Source of the DNA: Mycobacteriales bacterium
Lineage (GTDB): Bacteria > Actinomycetota > Actinomycetes > Mycobacteriales > SCTD01
Assembly (NCBI GenBank): GCA_030697205.1
Contig: JAUYQP010000018.1
Location: 1-53,003 of the forward strand
Reading direction: 5' to 3'
DNA: 53,003 bases
The notes beneath the pieces were generated by a model that saw only the letters and a program-made list of their open reading frames with translations, was not told the DNA's origin and made no database searches. Of the stretch, positions 1 through 8,272 are shown piece by piece. Position 1 is the stretch's first letter, and the number at the start of each line of letters is the position of its first letter. The translations under genes and the position numbers were made by a program.

Positions 1-102
1 TGGTTCAACGGCACCCGCAAGCACCACACCCTGGGCTACCTGACCCCCATCCAGTACGAGCAGCAGAGTCCAACGTCAGCCACTCTGAAGGCCGTAGCCT
101 GA
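1..102 (+). CDS. IS3-family transposase OrfB, C-terminal end (partial)
   Basis: The first 33 codons of the window are open and end at TGA 100-102. They read WFNGTRKHHTLGYLTPIQYE and a short tail, the usual end of the rve integrase core of IS3-family OrfB (N-x-x-R-x-H-x-x-L-G-Y-x-T-P). The rest lies to the left of the window. The sequence just downstream, about 112-140, probably holds the terminal inverted repeat, but its partner is not visible. The copy cannot be judged intact or dead from here. Confidence 0.8.
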   Translation, partial: WFNGTRKHHTLGYLTPIQYEQQSPTSATLKAVA

Positions 103-215
103 CGAGCGATCAACCCTGTCCGTCAAAGCGGGGCATCCTCATACTGCCGAGCCGCGACGGGGACAGGTCAATGCAGGGAGGTCCTGCAGACCTCGATCTG
201 TTCTGGATCCGATGG

Positions 216-1043
216 CTACTCGTCGCCGAACCAGAAGAAGTCGGCGGCGGCAGCGTTGACGGTACCTACGTGGTGGCTCTCAACTCTGAACGTGCCCTCG
301 CCTGGCGCGAAGTCCCAGACGCCGTATCCCTGCGATTGCCAGGAGGCCTGTGGGTTGATCGGGGTGCCGACACCCGCGCCGCTTCCGCCGTTGCACATGG
401 GTAGGAACGGCTCGTCTCTGCGGCCGGTGTACGCGCACACGTAGGTCAGGGTGGTGGCGCGGAAGTCGCCCGCTTCGGCAAAAACAACCAGCGAGCGGGT
501 ATACGACTCCAACGATTGCGAGTCGAACAACGACACCTCTCCTGGAGCGCGCGGGCTCGAGTCCAGCGACTTCCGTGCGATTGCCCCGGAGTAGGGCGAT
601 CCACCCGAAAGGACTGTTCTTCCCTTCGGCGCGCCGGGCAGACGAAGGACGAGAGAGCCGCGCCCATCCGAGATCACAGCTAGTCGATACTTCCCGGGCT
701 TCAGAGTCGTCGTGCTCACGGCTCCCCAGCCTTCATGCAGAAGATCTGTTCGCGCGATCATCACGAAGCCCGCCTGTGGCCTGCCCACCGGCGGAAGGAT
801 TGCGACCGCACGGATGCCCCCGAGTGCCTCGGCTTGTCCTACCGGAAGCGCAAACTCTCGGAAGCTGAGTGAGTTCTTCAACTCGATACTTCGCTCGGCA
901 CTGCCCGAGACGGACCAGCGGAGTTCCGACGTCAGCACCGCGCTGGTCGCCGCGAGCGACGACCCGGGAGTCTGCAGAAGTAGGAGGAGGACACCGAACA
1001 GTAAGCCCGAACGCAGCAGCCCGCCGTGCAGCGTCCTCCTCAT
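216..1043 (-). CDS. Predicted secreted protein, 275 aa
   Basis: I do not recognise this protein. It starts with ATG at 1043, two bases after the stop of the preceding gene, so the two are probably co-transcribed and coupled. Residues 1-35 form a signal peptide: Arg-rich start, a run of about 12 Leu/Val/Phe and a Ser-Leu-Ala-Ala cleavage region. The mature part is Ser/Gly rich. It carries two Cys (VCAYTG and PMCNGG) and a Trp/Phe-rich end (DFFWFGDE). A longer in-frame reading begins at 1610 but covers the neighbouring gene and lacks the signal peptide at its start, so the internal ATG is preferred. Exported role inferred; function unknown. Confidence 0.7.
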   Translation of the reverse strand: MRRTLHGGLLRSGLLFGVLLLLLQTPGSSLAATSAVLTSELRWSVSGSAERSIELKNSLSFREFALPVGQAEALGGIRAVAILPPVGRPQAGFVMIARTDLLHEGWGAVSTTTLKPGKYRLAVISDGRGSLVLRLPGAPKGRTVLSGGSPYSGAIARKSLDSSPRAPGEVSLFDSQSLESYTRSLVVFAEAGDFRATTLTYVCAYTGRRDEPFLPMCNGGSGAGVGTPINPQASWQSQGYGVWDFAPGEGTFRVESHHVGTVNAAAADFFWFGDE

Positions 1044-1045
1044 TT

Positions 1046-1501
1046 CTACAGAGCCCGGCAGGTCGACCGGTTGTTGGGGTTGCCGGTCGACCCGTCGAGG
1101 AACGCAGCGTCCGGGACGGAACAGCCGAAGACAACGGCGACGGAGCGATTGACCGGGACGGTGACGACGGTCGTCGCCACGAGGCCCGGCAGGGTGATGC
1201 CGCCCCCGCCTAGGACCCCCTGACCGGGGGTGGCCGACGTCTGCAGAGTGCACGTGATGGACGTCGACACCGCAACGCCACTCGTCTGCGCGGTGGCGTG
1301 GACGTAGTACGTGTCGTTGGCGGCGTCGGTGCTGGCGCTCAGCAGAAACGCGCACGCCCCTGTAACTGTGCCGCCAGCTGAGTCCTCCGTGTGGAGCACC
1401 AGCGCGGGGCCGGAAGCTGCCGTCGCGGGCGAAGCCGTAAGCGCGATAGCGCCCAACGCTGACACCGTGAGAGCAAGCGCCCTCCGAGTTGCTGCACGCA
1501 T
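1046..1501 (-). CDS. Predicted secreted protein, 151 aa
   Basis: The first 30 residues are a clean Sec signal peptide: basic MRAATRR, hydrophobic core, then SPATAAS with an Ala-x-Ala cleavage site. The mature domain is rich in Thr, Val, Ser and Ala with four Cys, consistent with a small beta-sandwich stabilised by disulfides. An in-frame extension to 1579 would bury the signal peptide, so ATG at 1501 is chosen. The gene sits between a 48-aa secreted peptide and a 275-aa secreted protein, all leftward from the sigma factor gene. No family was recognised. Confidence 0.7.
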   Translation of the reverse strand: MRAATRRALALTVSALGAIALTASPATAASGPALVLHTEDSAGGTVTGACAFLLSASTDAANDTYYVHATAQTSGVAVSTSITCTLQTSATPGQGVLGGGGITLPGLVATTVVTVPVNRSVAVVFGCSVPDAAFLDGSTGNPNNRSTCRAL

Positions 1502-1619
1502 GTCTGTCCTCTCCGCGTCCGGTAGACGCCGCTGAGTTTTGCCCGCCGTCGATCGTGGATCGCACGATCCGTCCGGCACATGGTGTACGTAGCGAGCACA
1601 GCCGTGGCAACAGTGATCC

Positions 1620-1766
1620 TCAGATGGGTGAGGGAACGCACGTCGTCCCGCCGGGAAGCTCGATGTCGGTTACGTACACCGCGGGGCGGATAACGCATCG
1701 CTCGGCGTCCTCGGCGTTGGCCAAAGCCGGGGTGACCAGGAGGGCGGCTAGCAGAAGGAGTCTCAT
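1620..1766 (-). CDS. Small predicted secreted peptide, 48 aa
   Basis: ATG at 1766 opens a 48-codon frame ending TGA at 1620-1622. It begins MRLLLLAALLVTPALANAE, a textbook short signal peptide with Ala-x-Ala cleavage. The mature peptide is about 30 residues with two Cys (RCVIRP... and TTCVPSP). It lies 55 bp downstream of the sigma factor and points the same way as the next two secreted genes. No strong ribosome binding site is visible, so expression may depend on readthrough from the sigma gene. It could be a surface peptide or a ligand; both are guesses. Confidence 0.55.
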   Translation of the reverse strand: MRLLLLAALLVTPALANAEDAERCVIRPAVYVTDIELPGGTTCVPSPI

Positions 1767-1821
1767 GCAGACTCTTACGGAGCCGCACACCACCTGGCTA
1801 CATCAGCAGACCCTCGACGTC

Positions 1822-2751
1822 TCAGCCAGCGCAGCCCTGGTAGCCGAGTGTGATCACCACACCCTGCTCGACGCAGCGAAAGACCGAATCATAGAAGGTC
1901 TCCTCTTCGCGGCGGCGTTCTGTGGTGACCGGGCCCCGGCTCCCCACAACTGGAGTTTCGATCTTGGGGACGAGGGCGAGCGAACGCTGCGGTGCGCCTT
2001 CTCCTTCGCTAGCCCGCGCGCCGGCGCGCTGTCCAGGCACCGTGGCCTTCTGAGCCGGCTGAGGGGCCTGTCTGATCGCCAGCGTGCTCGGCTCACTCTC
2101 AAGTTGTTGGCCTGCTGTGTAGGGCGGAGGCCGATCTGCGGTTCCCGGGTCCAAGGGTGTCGCGATGTGGGGGATGGTGAGTGCGGCGATCGCCGAAGCA
2201 AGGACAGTTGTGCCCGCTGCGCCTTCTCGAACGTGTCGCCGAGCCCAGACAAGCACGGCAGACGCGCTGGCAACGAGAGCGCGCATCGCCGCGGACGCGC
2301 GCGACCACGTCACAGACGTGTTCTTTGGACTCAGGCCGAGAGTTCGACCGGCCTCCTGCACCTCAAGGCCCTGTGCGACAAGTTGGGCCAGTTGCTGTTC
2401 GCGTGGCCGCAGCGCTGTGAGCCTGCGCATGAGCCAGCGGGCTTCGGCTTGATCAAGCACGGTGGCGAACGGATCTGCGTGCTCGACCAGAGTCCGGGAT
2501 CCCACGAGGCGCTGCCGAGCCTCCCGGCTCTGTGTGCTGCGCAGGATGTCCAACGCCCGGTTGCGCACCATGCGCTTGAGCAACGGCTCGATGTCCTCCT
2601 GGGTGAAGGTCATGCTCATGGCGCGGAGCGAGACGTCCTGCACGCAGTCTTCTGCAGCGTGGTGATCCAGTCCGCGGCTCCTGGCGACCGCCGTCAGGAC
2701 ACCCCTATACCCGTCGATCAGACGCGCGAGCGACTCACTGTCCTCAAGCAC
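1822..2751 (-). CDS. ECF-type RNA polymerase sigma factor with C-terminal membrane segment, 309 aa
   Basis: Sigma region 2 is visible at residues about 5-80 (DHHAAEDCVQDVSLRA, then LLKRMVRNRALDILR). Region 4 is at about 105-165 (ALRPREQQLAQLVAQGLEVQEAGRTLGLS), an HTH with the sequence pattern of sigma-70 region 4.2. Classic ECF factors end near 190 residues. This one continues with a hydrophobic stretch (TTVLASAIAALTIPHIA, about 185-205) and a Pro/Ala/Thr/Arg-rich tail ending in a two-Cys module (FRCVEQG...GYQGCAG). That layout suggests a membrane-tethered sigma factor with an outward tail, possibly released by proteolysis. Three secreted genes follow it and are its likely local targets. Assignment is firm for sigma, inferred for tethering. 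Confidence 0.85.
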   Translation of the reverse strand: MLEDSESLARLIDGYRGVLTAVARSRGLDHHAAEDCVQDVSLRAMSMTFTQEDIEPLLKRMVRNRALDILRSTQSREARQRLVGSRTLVEHADPFATVLDQAEARWLMRRLTALRPREQQLAQLVAQGLEVQEAGRTLGLSPKNTSVTWSRASAAMRALVASASAVLVWARRHVREGAAGTTVLASAIAALTIPHIATPLDPGTADRPPPYTAGQQLESEPSTLAIRQAPQPAQKATVPGQRAGARASEGEGAPQRSLALVPKIETPVVGSRGPVTTERRREEETFYDSVFRCVEQGVVITLGYQGCAG

Positions 2752-3440
2752 CGAGCATCACCCCTCCGTTAGAGGTCCTCGCGCTGGGCCGCAGGACCTC
2801 CACTCGGACTGTTCGCCACGAGTTCGACAACTCCTGTTGTCCGGCGCAGGATCTTCGTATGATCCCGATCCGTGGAACCGTCGTCGCATCTGGATGACTC
2901 GATTTGGCCAGATCAATCTGAATCCACACACTGGTCTCTCGAGAGACGACAGGGTCTGCTGTCGGTCTGGCATCAGCTCAAGCGGGAGCAGGGCGTGGAC
3001 GGCGCTCATCGACACGTCAATCATCACGCCGTCCAGCCGCGCCGAGCTCGCAGTTAAGGTCGCAGGCGTGATCGGGGCGCTGCCCCTGCCGGTCCCCAGC
3101 GGCCGGCTCATCACCGCGGCGGGGCAGGCTCTGACCCGCGGAGCGGCGCGGCGCTAGTCGCTGGGCGGATCGGCGAGCCTGACCGCCTGCAGTCCTGCAG
3201 CCCGTGCACGGAAAGCCATGCCGGTGTCCCGGGGCTTCCGCCGCGGACGTGACCGTGTAGCTCTCCTCGATGTCAACAAGGTCTGAGGTCGATGACCGTC
3301 GAGAAGAACGGCACGACCGCTTCGTCCACGACGTCGGGCTGAGCTCGTCGCGTAGAGACCGGCGCGCCCATTGTTGTCACCGCCCGTCGATGAGCAGCCG
3401 CCCGCACGCATCCCCGGCGAAGCTGAAGACTGTCCGTGGC
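2752..3440 (+). other. Region without a confident gene between the sigma factor and IS21
   Basis: Nothing convincing was found on either strand. A frame at about 2995-3157 on the plus strand (ending ITAAGQALTRGAARR before TAG) and a minus-strand frame ending near 3166 have protein-like composition but no start, binding site or recognisable family. They may be C-terminal scraps of genes destroyed by rearrangement. The promoter of the leftward sigma gene should lie at 2752-2900. Confidence 0.4.
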
Positions 3441-3445
3441 CATGT

Positions 3446-3504
3446 GAAAGTCCCCGCTGGTGGCCACGAGAAGTCCCCACTGGTGGCCGGTAGAAGTCCC
3501 CACC
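3446..3504 (+). repeat. Multiple terminal repeats of an IS21-family element
   Basis: A 12-14 bp core, AGAAGTCCCCACTGGTGGCC with small variations, occurs at 3446-3466 and 3468-3488 and in shortened form at 3491-3504. All copies have the same orientation, about 22 bp apart. Tandem end repeats of this kind are the transposase-binding sites of IS21-family elements and sit where expected, about 100 bp before istA. The opposite end of the element is missing from this window. Confidence 0.75.
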
Positions 3505-3596
3505 TCGCGTCCGTCGTGTCTGCCCGGGAGTGAGGCCCTGAGCGGTGACGGTGGCGGTGTCTAGCCAGTCACCGATCACCGCCCAGGGGGACTCCC

Positions 3597-4850
3597 ATGT
3601 TGTCAGCGAGGAAGCAGTTGGACGTCATCACGGCCTACCAGCGGGTGGGCAGCTATCGAGGCGCCGCGGAGATCTGCGGTGTCACGCACAAGACCGTCAA
3701 GCGGGTCATCGAGCGCGAGCGGGCGCAGGCCGTGCGGGTCGAACGCCGCCGGAACTTCGAGAGCGTCCGCGGGACGGTCGCTCATGAGCTGAAGGAGACC
3801 CACGGCAAGATCAGCGCGAAGCGGCTGCTGCCGATCGCCCGCGCTGCGGGCTATGAGGGGTCGGACCGCAACTTCCGGCGCCTGGTCGCGACCGAACGCG
3901 CCAAGTACCGGCAGGGACAAGCGATCGCGGCAGGTCGTCGGCCGGCGGTCTGGGCGCCCGGTGAGCACCTGGTCATCGACTGGGGTGTCCTCAACGGGCT
4001 ACACGTGTTCTGCGCGGTGCTGGCCTACTCTCGGGTGCGGTTCGTCAGGTTCGCCACCGACGAGAAGGCCAGCACGACCCTGGCTTTGCTCGCGGAGTGC
4101 TTCGAGACCCTCGGCGGGGTCCCGAAGGTCGTGCTCGCCGACCGGATGGGCTGCCTGAAGGGTGGGGTCGTCGCCAACGTCGTCATCCCGTCACCGGACT
4201 ACATCCGCTTCGCGGCTCACTACCGGTTCCGGCCGGACTTCTGCGAGGCCCAGGACCCGCAGAGCAAGGGCATCGTCGAGGCGCTGGTGAACTACTCCAA
4301 GAGCGACCTGATGGTCCCGCTCGGTGTCGTGGCACGCCGCTTCGCCGACGCCACCGACGTCACCGAGGCCAACACCGCCGCGAAGGCGTGGTGCGCGGAG
4401 GTCAACAGCGCAGTGCACTCCGAGATCTGCGCAGTCCCACTCGAGCGGCTCACCGAGGTCGAGCTGCCGCTGCTCGCGGCGTTGCCGTCGCTGAGGCCCA
4501 CGATCGGGCGCCGGGAACTACGCAAGGTCGACAAGCTGAGCTGCATCCGGATCGGTTCAGCGCGCTACTCCGTGCCGAACCGGATGCTCGGCAACAAGGT
4601 CGAGGTCGTCGCAGCGAACGACCGGGTCACGATCGTCGCGCCCGGCACCGGGGAGGTCCTCGCCGAGCACGTCCTCGTCGCACCAGGCGAAGTCAGCATC
4701 AACGACGACCACTACGGCAAGCCGCGGCCGACCTCACCAGCACGGAAGGTCAAGGGTCGCAGCGCCGCGGAGAAGACCTTCCTCGCCCTCGGTGACGTCG
4801 CGGAACAGTGGCTGCGCAGCGCCGCCGCATCAGGCAACACCCGACTCGCA
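3597..4850 (+). pseudogene. istA: IS21-family transposase IstA, C-terminally truncated
   Basis: The frame begins with ATG at 3597 behind AGGGGGA. It shows an N-terminal HTH (YRGAAEICGVTHKTVKRVI), then the rve/DDE core (HLVIDWGVLNGLHVFCAVL... and KVVLADRMG...), the glutamate region EAQDPQSKGIVE, and the beta-barrel C-terminal part. Family members run to about 500 residues and are followed by istB. Here homology ends at about residue 418 (SGNTRLA), where the frame runs into reverse-strand integrase DNA. IstB and the right end are absent. The junction near 4850 therefore marks a deletion or recombination, and the element should be immobile. Confidence 0.85.
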
Positions 4851-5397
4851 GTGCCCGGACGATGTCGAGCGGGATGTCGCGGCGCGGCTCGGGCTGCCCG
4901 GGTCCGCGCATCCCGGCCAGCGGTTGGCTGGCGAGCAGCCGCTGCTGGTGCGCCCAGCCGAACGCGGAGCGCAGCGTTCGGACGTTGAGGCTGATGGTCG
5001 TGGTCGGCACTCCAGCTTTCGCCCAGGCGTGCATCGCGGCCCGCAGCACAGGTGGGGTGACGGCCGCGGGGGCGCGTCTGAGCAGCGGGTCGTCGCCGAG
5101 CCGGCGGCGGGTGGTGCGGTAACCGCGCCAGGTCCCGGGCTTCCAGTCGTGCTCGTCGGCCAGCCACCGGTCGAGCAGCTCGGCGACGTTGCGCACCGGG
5201 GTCTGTTGTTCCGAGCGCAGCGCAGCGGCCTGACCGGCCAGCTCCTCCTGGCGCTGCCGGGCGGCGGCGAGGTCACCGTGCACTGTGACCGACCGGGAGA
5301 TGCTCCGGCCGCTGACCGCGTCAACGCCGACGCTGACCCGTACCTCCCACCGGCCGGGGTGCCGCTGGCGCAACGAGCCGTGTCCTCGTGATCCCAT
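4851..5397 (-). pseudogene. Tyrosine integrase, N-terminal half only
   Basis: Reading leftward from ATG 5397 the protein has the N-terminal arm-binding region (GSLRQRHPGRWEVRVSVGVD), then a SAM-like core-binding domain (VAELLDRWLADEHDWKPGTWRGYRTTRRRL). It stops being integrase-like after PLDIVRALR at the IstA junction near 4850. The catalytic domain with R, H-x-x-R and Y is gone. It lies about 100 bp from the 42-bp tRNA-Arg duplicate at 5496-5537, the normal place for the integrase of an island inserted in a tRNA 3' end. Probably the integrase of the leftmost of two tandem tRNA-Arg elements. Confidence 0.8.
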
Positions 5398-5495
5398 CGT
5401 GGTGGTCTGCCCGCTGATGGGACAGACGATGGGACGAACCAGCAGACGGATCTCCGCTGAGGGGGCGCCGTACCGGCTGACCTGCACGTTTAGGT

Positions 5496-5537
5496 GTGCG
5501 CCCGAAGGGATTCGAACCCCTAACCTCTTGATCCGTA
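5496..5537 (-). repeat. Attachment-site copy: 3' half of tRNA-Arg
   Basis: These 42 bp are identical to 8058-8099, the stretch from the anticodon loop to the 3' end of the intact tRNA-Arg(ACG) gene. The 5' half of a tRNA is absent here, so it is not a functional gene. This is the typical footprint of tyrosine-integrase insertion at a tRNA 3' end. The motif GCTGACCTGC lies 10 bp to the left (5476-5485) and also 8 bp to the left of the other copy. Confidence 0.85.
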
Positions 5538-5713
5538 CGGGTCTGGACACTGCAGTCTAGGCCGGTCCTGAGTGCCGTGCGTACGGCGCGACGATGCCCT
5601 CGGACGGTCTGGAGCGGTACAGCGATGCGGAGAGTGTGAACAATCCGGTAACAGCCGCGCGCCGCCGACCGCCTCGCGCCGGGGACCGCTGGTCGCTGAG
5701 CTTGCAAGTCATC

Positions 5714-5735
5714 TTGTACGCGGATACGCTTACAA
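5714..5735 (+). promoter_or_regulatory. Dyad TTGTA-N12-TACAA over the start of the XRE gene
   Basis: TTGTA at 5714-5718 and TACAA at 5731-5735 form an inverted repeat ending one base before the ATG of the XRE gene. It is AT-richer than its surroundings. By position it should be the autoregulatory operator, and the promoter must overlap it, so the mRNA may be nearly leaderless. Based on position and symmetry only. Confidence 0.5.
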
Positions 5736-5736
5736 C

Positions 5737-6354
5737 ATGGAGGACGCCGGGACGCTGCTGCGCGAGGCTCGCACCAGCGCGGCGTTGTCCATCCGAGCGC
5801 TCGCCGCGGGCGCGGGGGTTGCCCCGTCCACCGTCGCACGGATCGAGCAGGGGACGCTGGATCCTTCCTTCAGCACACTGACTCGGCTCCTCGAATGCAC
5901 TGGGTACCGCCTTCAGCGCAAGCGCCTCGGCAGTTCCGCGGACGACCCACCTCCGCGCCTCGCTGACCTCGCGCGGGCCTGGCGCGGGACAACCGTTTCC
6001 GGCGAGCCCGATTGGACGGCGCTGCGCGCGAGCCTGGACCTGCTGCTCCAGCACCCTGAGCACATCCCAGCCGCCATCAAGGACGCGCCGCGGCACTCAC
6101 GCTCACCCGTCCTGCGCGCGCTGCTCGCCGGCCTCGCCGAGCGCCTCGCAGCGAGCGCGGACCTGCCCGCCCCGGCGTGGGCCCGTCAGACCCGCCCGCT
6201 GCCCGACGAGTGGGCACCCGAAGGAACGCCGCGCATGCTCCAGGCCTGGCGAGCAGCGACCCTGCCTGAGCTGCGTGCCCGCAACATCACCATCGACGAG
6301 CACAGTCTCTTCCGCAACGGCGCTCCCGCCGCGGGCGCTCTGGCTGCTGCATGA
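5737..6354 (+). CDS. XRE-family regulator of a nucleotidyltransferase pair, 205 aa
   Basis: Residues 5-60 are a Cro/CI-type HTH (LLREARTSAALSIRALAAGAGVAPSTVARIEQG). The remaining 140 residues are helical, Ala/Leu rich and without a recognised domain. The stop overlaps the ATG of the downstream nucleotidyltransferase by four bases (ATGA), so the two are translationally coupled. The arrangement of an HTH protein followed by a DUF6036/AbiEii-like nucleotidyltransferase is known from toxin-antitoxin-like and phage-defence pairs. By analogy this gene would be the antitoxin or repressor. A second, unrelated-sequence pair of the same design lies at 18212-19022. Confidence 0.8.
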   Translation: MEDAGTLLREARTSAALSIRALAAGAGVAPSTVARIEQGTLDPSFSTLTRLLECTGYRLQRKRLGSSADDPPPRLADLARAWRGTTVSGEPDWTALRASLDLLLQHPEHIPAAIKDAPRHSRSPVLRALLAGLAERLAASADLPAPAWARQTRPLPDEWAPEGTPRMLQAWRAATLPELRARNITIDEHSLFRNGAPAAGALAAA

Positions 6355-6878
6355 CGCAACCAGGCCCAAAGCTGCTGGACCGCATGACGATCCTCGCCTA
6401 TCTGCGTGAGCTGTCCGCAGCCCTACCCCCAGGCAAGCAGCACCGCATCGTGATGGTCGGCGGCGCCTTCCTGGCCCTGCATTCCCTGCGGGGAGCTACC
6501 CGCGATGTCGACAGCATCACGAGGCTCGACGCCGACCTCCGCGCCAGCGCAGCCGAGGTCGCCGCGCGTCACGACCTCGAGCCTCACTGGCTGAACGACA
6601 ACGCCGCGATGTTCGCGCCGCAGGGGCTGCACGAGGACATGTGCTCACCCCTCATCGACAGCCCCCGCCTGCTCGTGCTCGAACCTCCCGCTCGCTACGT
6701 CTTTGCGATGAAGCTCTTCTCCATGCGTGCCGCAGACACCGCAGACCTGCTGCCACTCTGGCCCCTGACCGGGTTCGAGGCCGCCGAGGAAGCCGTTGCC
6801 TTCATGGAGGGCTGCTACCCGCACCAGGAGCCCGATCCCCATCTGGCCGACTACCTACGCACGCACGTCGTCCGTTAG
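6351..6878 (+). CDS. Nucleotidyltransferase-fold protein (DUF6036/AbiEii-like), 175 aa
   Basis: The nucleotidyltransferase signature is clear: IVMVGGAFLALHSLRGATRDVDSI, with the Gly-Gly helix start and the Asp-x-Asp metal pair at about residues 36-60. The C-terminal half (RYVFAMKLFSMRAADTADLLPL) resembles the conserved K-x-x-A-x-x-x-x-D-x-x-D/L motif of these families. It starts within the stop of the XRE gene. It is likely the effector of a toxin-antitoxin-like pair, transferring nucleotides to an RNA or protein target. The exact target cannot be seen. Confidence 0.75.
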   Translation: MTQPGPKLLDRMTILAYLRELSAALPPGKQHRIVMVGGAFLALHSLRGATRDVDSITRLDADLRASAAEVAARHDLEPHWLNDNAAMFAPQGLHEDMCSPLIDSPRLLVLEPPARYVFAMKLFSMRAADTADLLPLWPLTGFEAAEEAVAFMEGCYPHQEPDPHLADYLRTHVVR

Positions 6879-7010
6879 CCATCCCGACGACCGCACGTCC
6901 CGAACCGCTCCGCCGAAGGCGGCAGCCACACGTCGCTTGCTGGGCCCGGAAACAGTTCGCGGACAGACGCGGCCGACGTCACGAACTCGCACCCGCTCTG
7001 ACGCGAAGAT

Positions 7011-8000
7011 TCACCCAGCCACGGTGGTTGCAGCTGGGCCCAGGGTGACGGTGTAGCCGAGTTTGCGGAGCTGTTCGAGGGCGCGTTGCTTGGCCTTGTC
7101 GGGGTGCCTGCGGGTGTAGAAGTCACCGCCGGGTTCCCGGTAGACCTCGCCGGTCGTGAGCATGTTCCAGATCGCGATGAGGATGGCGTGCTCGATCGCG
7201 ACGATGGCCTTGACCGGTCCGCGGCGTGACGCGATCCGGCGGTACTTCGCGCTGAGGTAGGTGTCCTTGCTGCGGGCCGATGACATGGCCGCGATCCCCA
7301 GCGCCCCCTTCAGGTAGGGGTTGCCCGGTCGGGTGTGGGTGGACTTCACCTTCCCCGCGGACTCGTTGCTGCCGGGGCAGGTTCCGGCCCACGACGCCAG
7401 ATGCGCTGCGGTGGGGAACTGGGTCATGTCCGCGCCGGTCTCAGCGATGATGACGTCGGCGACGCCGATGCTTGTCCCGGGGATGGTCGCGATGAGTTCT
7501 CGCACGACACGAAAGGGCTCGATCACCACCTCGATCCGGCCGGTGAGCTCGTCCACTGCGGCGGTGTGCTGATCGATCAAGGTTAGGTGCAGCCGCGCGA
7601 GGAACGCATGGTGGTCGTTGAACCGACCGGTCAGCGCCTCGGTCAACTCCGGGATCTTCGACCGCAACCGACGCTTGGCGAGCTCAGCCAACGACGCCGG
7701 GTCCCGTTGCCCGTCGATGAGCGCGTCGAGCATCAGCCGTCCGGACACCCCGGTGATGTCGCTGGCCACCGCGGACAGTTTGATCCCAGCGTCTTCCAGG
7801 ACCCGCTCCAGACGCTGGATCTCGCGGGCACGTTCCCGCACCAGGCTCGTGCGGGTCCGGGTCAGGTCCCGCACTGCCTGCTGACCGAACCGGCCATCCG
7901 AACCCCTCCTGTCCGCACGGGACGGGAGGCGCAGCATGCGTGCGACCGGGAGCAGGTTCGCCACGTCGGTCACAGAGTTCTGTGACCACGGTGTGACCAC
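7011..8000 (-). pseudogene. IS110-family transposase, N-terminally truncated
   Basis: From about residue 40 on the protein is a good IS110/IS116/IS902 match: the coiled segment RTSLVRERAREIQRLERVLEDAGIKL, the C-terminal transposase_20 domain (IATIPGTSIGVADVIIAETG) and the serine region WAGTCPGSNESAGK. Family members have about 400 residues and begin with a DEDD RuvC-like domain. Here the first 35 residues do not look like that domain and about 100 residues are missing. The break lies about 60 bp from the tRNA-Arg attachment core, where the integrase of the tRNA-proximal island should be. IS110 therefore probably replaced or disrupted that end. Unlikely to be active. Confidence 0.75.
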
Positions 8001-8057
8001 GAGGGCCAGGCCGCTCGGTCCCTGGAGGGCTACACCCCCGCTGACCTGCGGTTTTGG

Positions 8058-8099
8058 GTGCGCCCGAAGGGATTCGAACCCCTAACCTCTTGATCCGTA
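8058..8099 (-). repeat. Attachment-site copy inside intact tRNA-Arg
   Basis: Identical over 42 bp to 5496-5537. It is the tRNA-proximal end of the inserted DNA, which extends to the left of the tRNA 3' end. The 2.5 kb between the two copies holds the XRE-nucleotidyltransferase pair and the truncated IS110. Confidence 0.85.
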
Positions 8100-8131
8100 G
8101 TCAAGTGCTCTATCCGTTGAGCTACGGGCGC
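8059..8131 (-). tRNA. tRNA-Arg(ACG)
   Basis: On the minus strand the acceptor arm GCGCCCG pairs with CGGGCGC, with discriminator A. The D arm is GCTC...GAGC. The anticodon stem CTTGA/TCAAG carries the loop CTACGGA (anticodon ACG), and the T arm contains TTCGAAT. All arms fold and no CCA is encoded. The 3' half is duplicated at 5496-5537, marking this gene as an island insertion target that stayed intact. Confidence 0.97.
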
Positions 8132-8272
8132 GTGTGCCCCGGGAGGCACGAAGGAAGAGCATAGCGGGTGCGCGCAGCGCCGCCGAACGGCTGACGCGTG
8201 CGCACGCACCGCGGTCGTCGTAGCCTCTGGTCCGACGTCACTCCTGACCTGCTTCGACCACAGAGGTGAGCC

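Noticed and set aside
216-1610. Single 464-aa minus-strand protein
   Set aside because: The first 189 codons are the off-frame shadow of the 151-aa secreted gene. The signal peptide starts at ATG 1043.
3446-3504. CRISPR-like short repeats
   Set aside because: Spacing of about 22 bp without distinct spacers, and position before istA, fit IS21 end repeats.
5321-5839. Minus-strand proteins covering the tRNA-Arg copy
   Set aside because: They contain translated tRNA (for example EVRGSNPFGRT), a known artefact of frames over tRNA genes.
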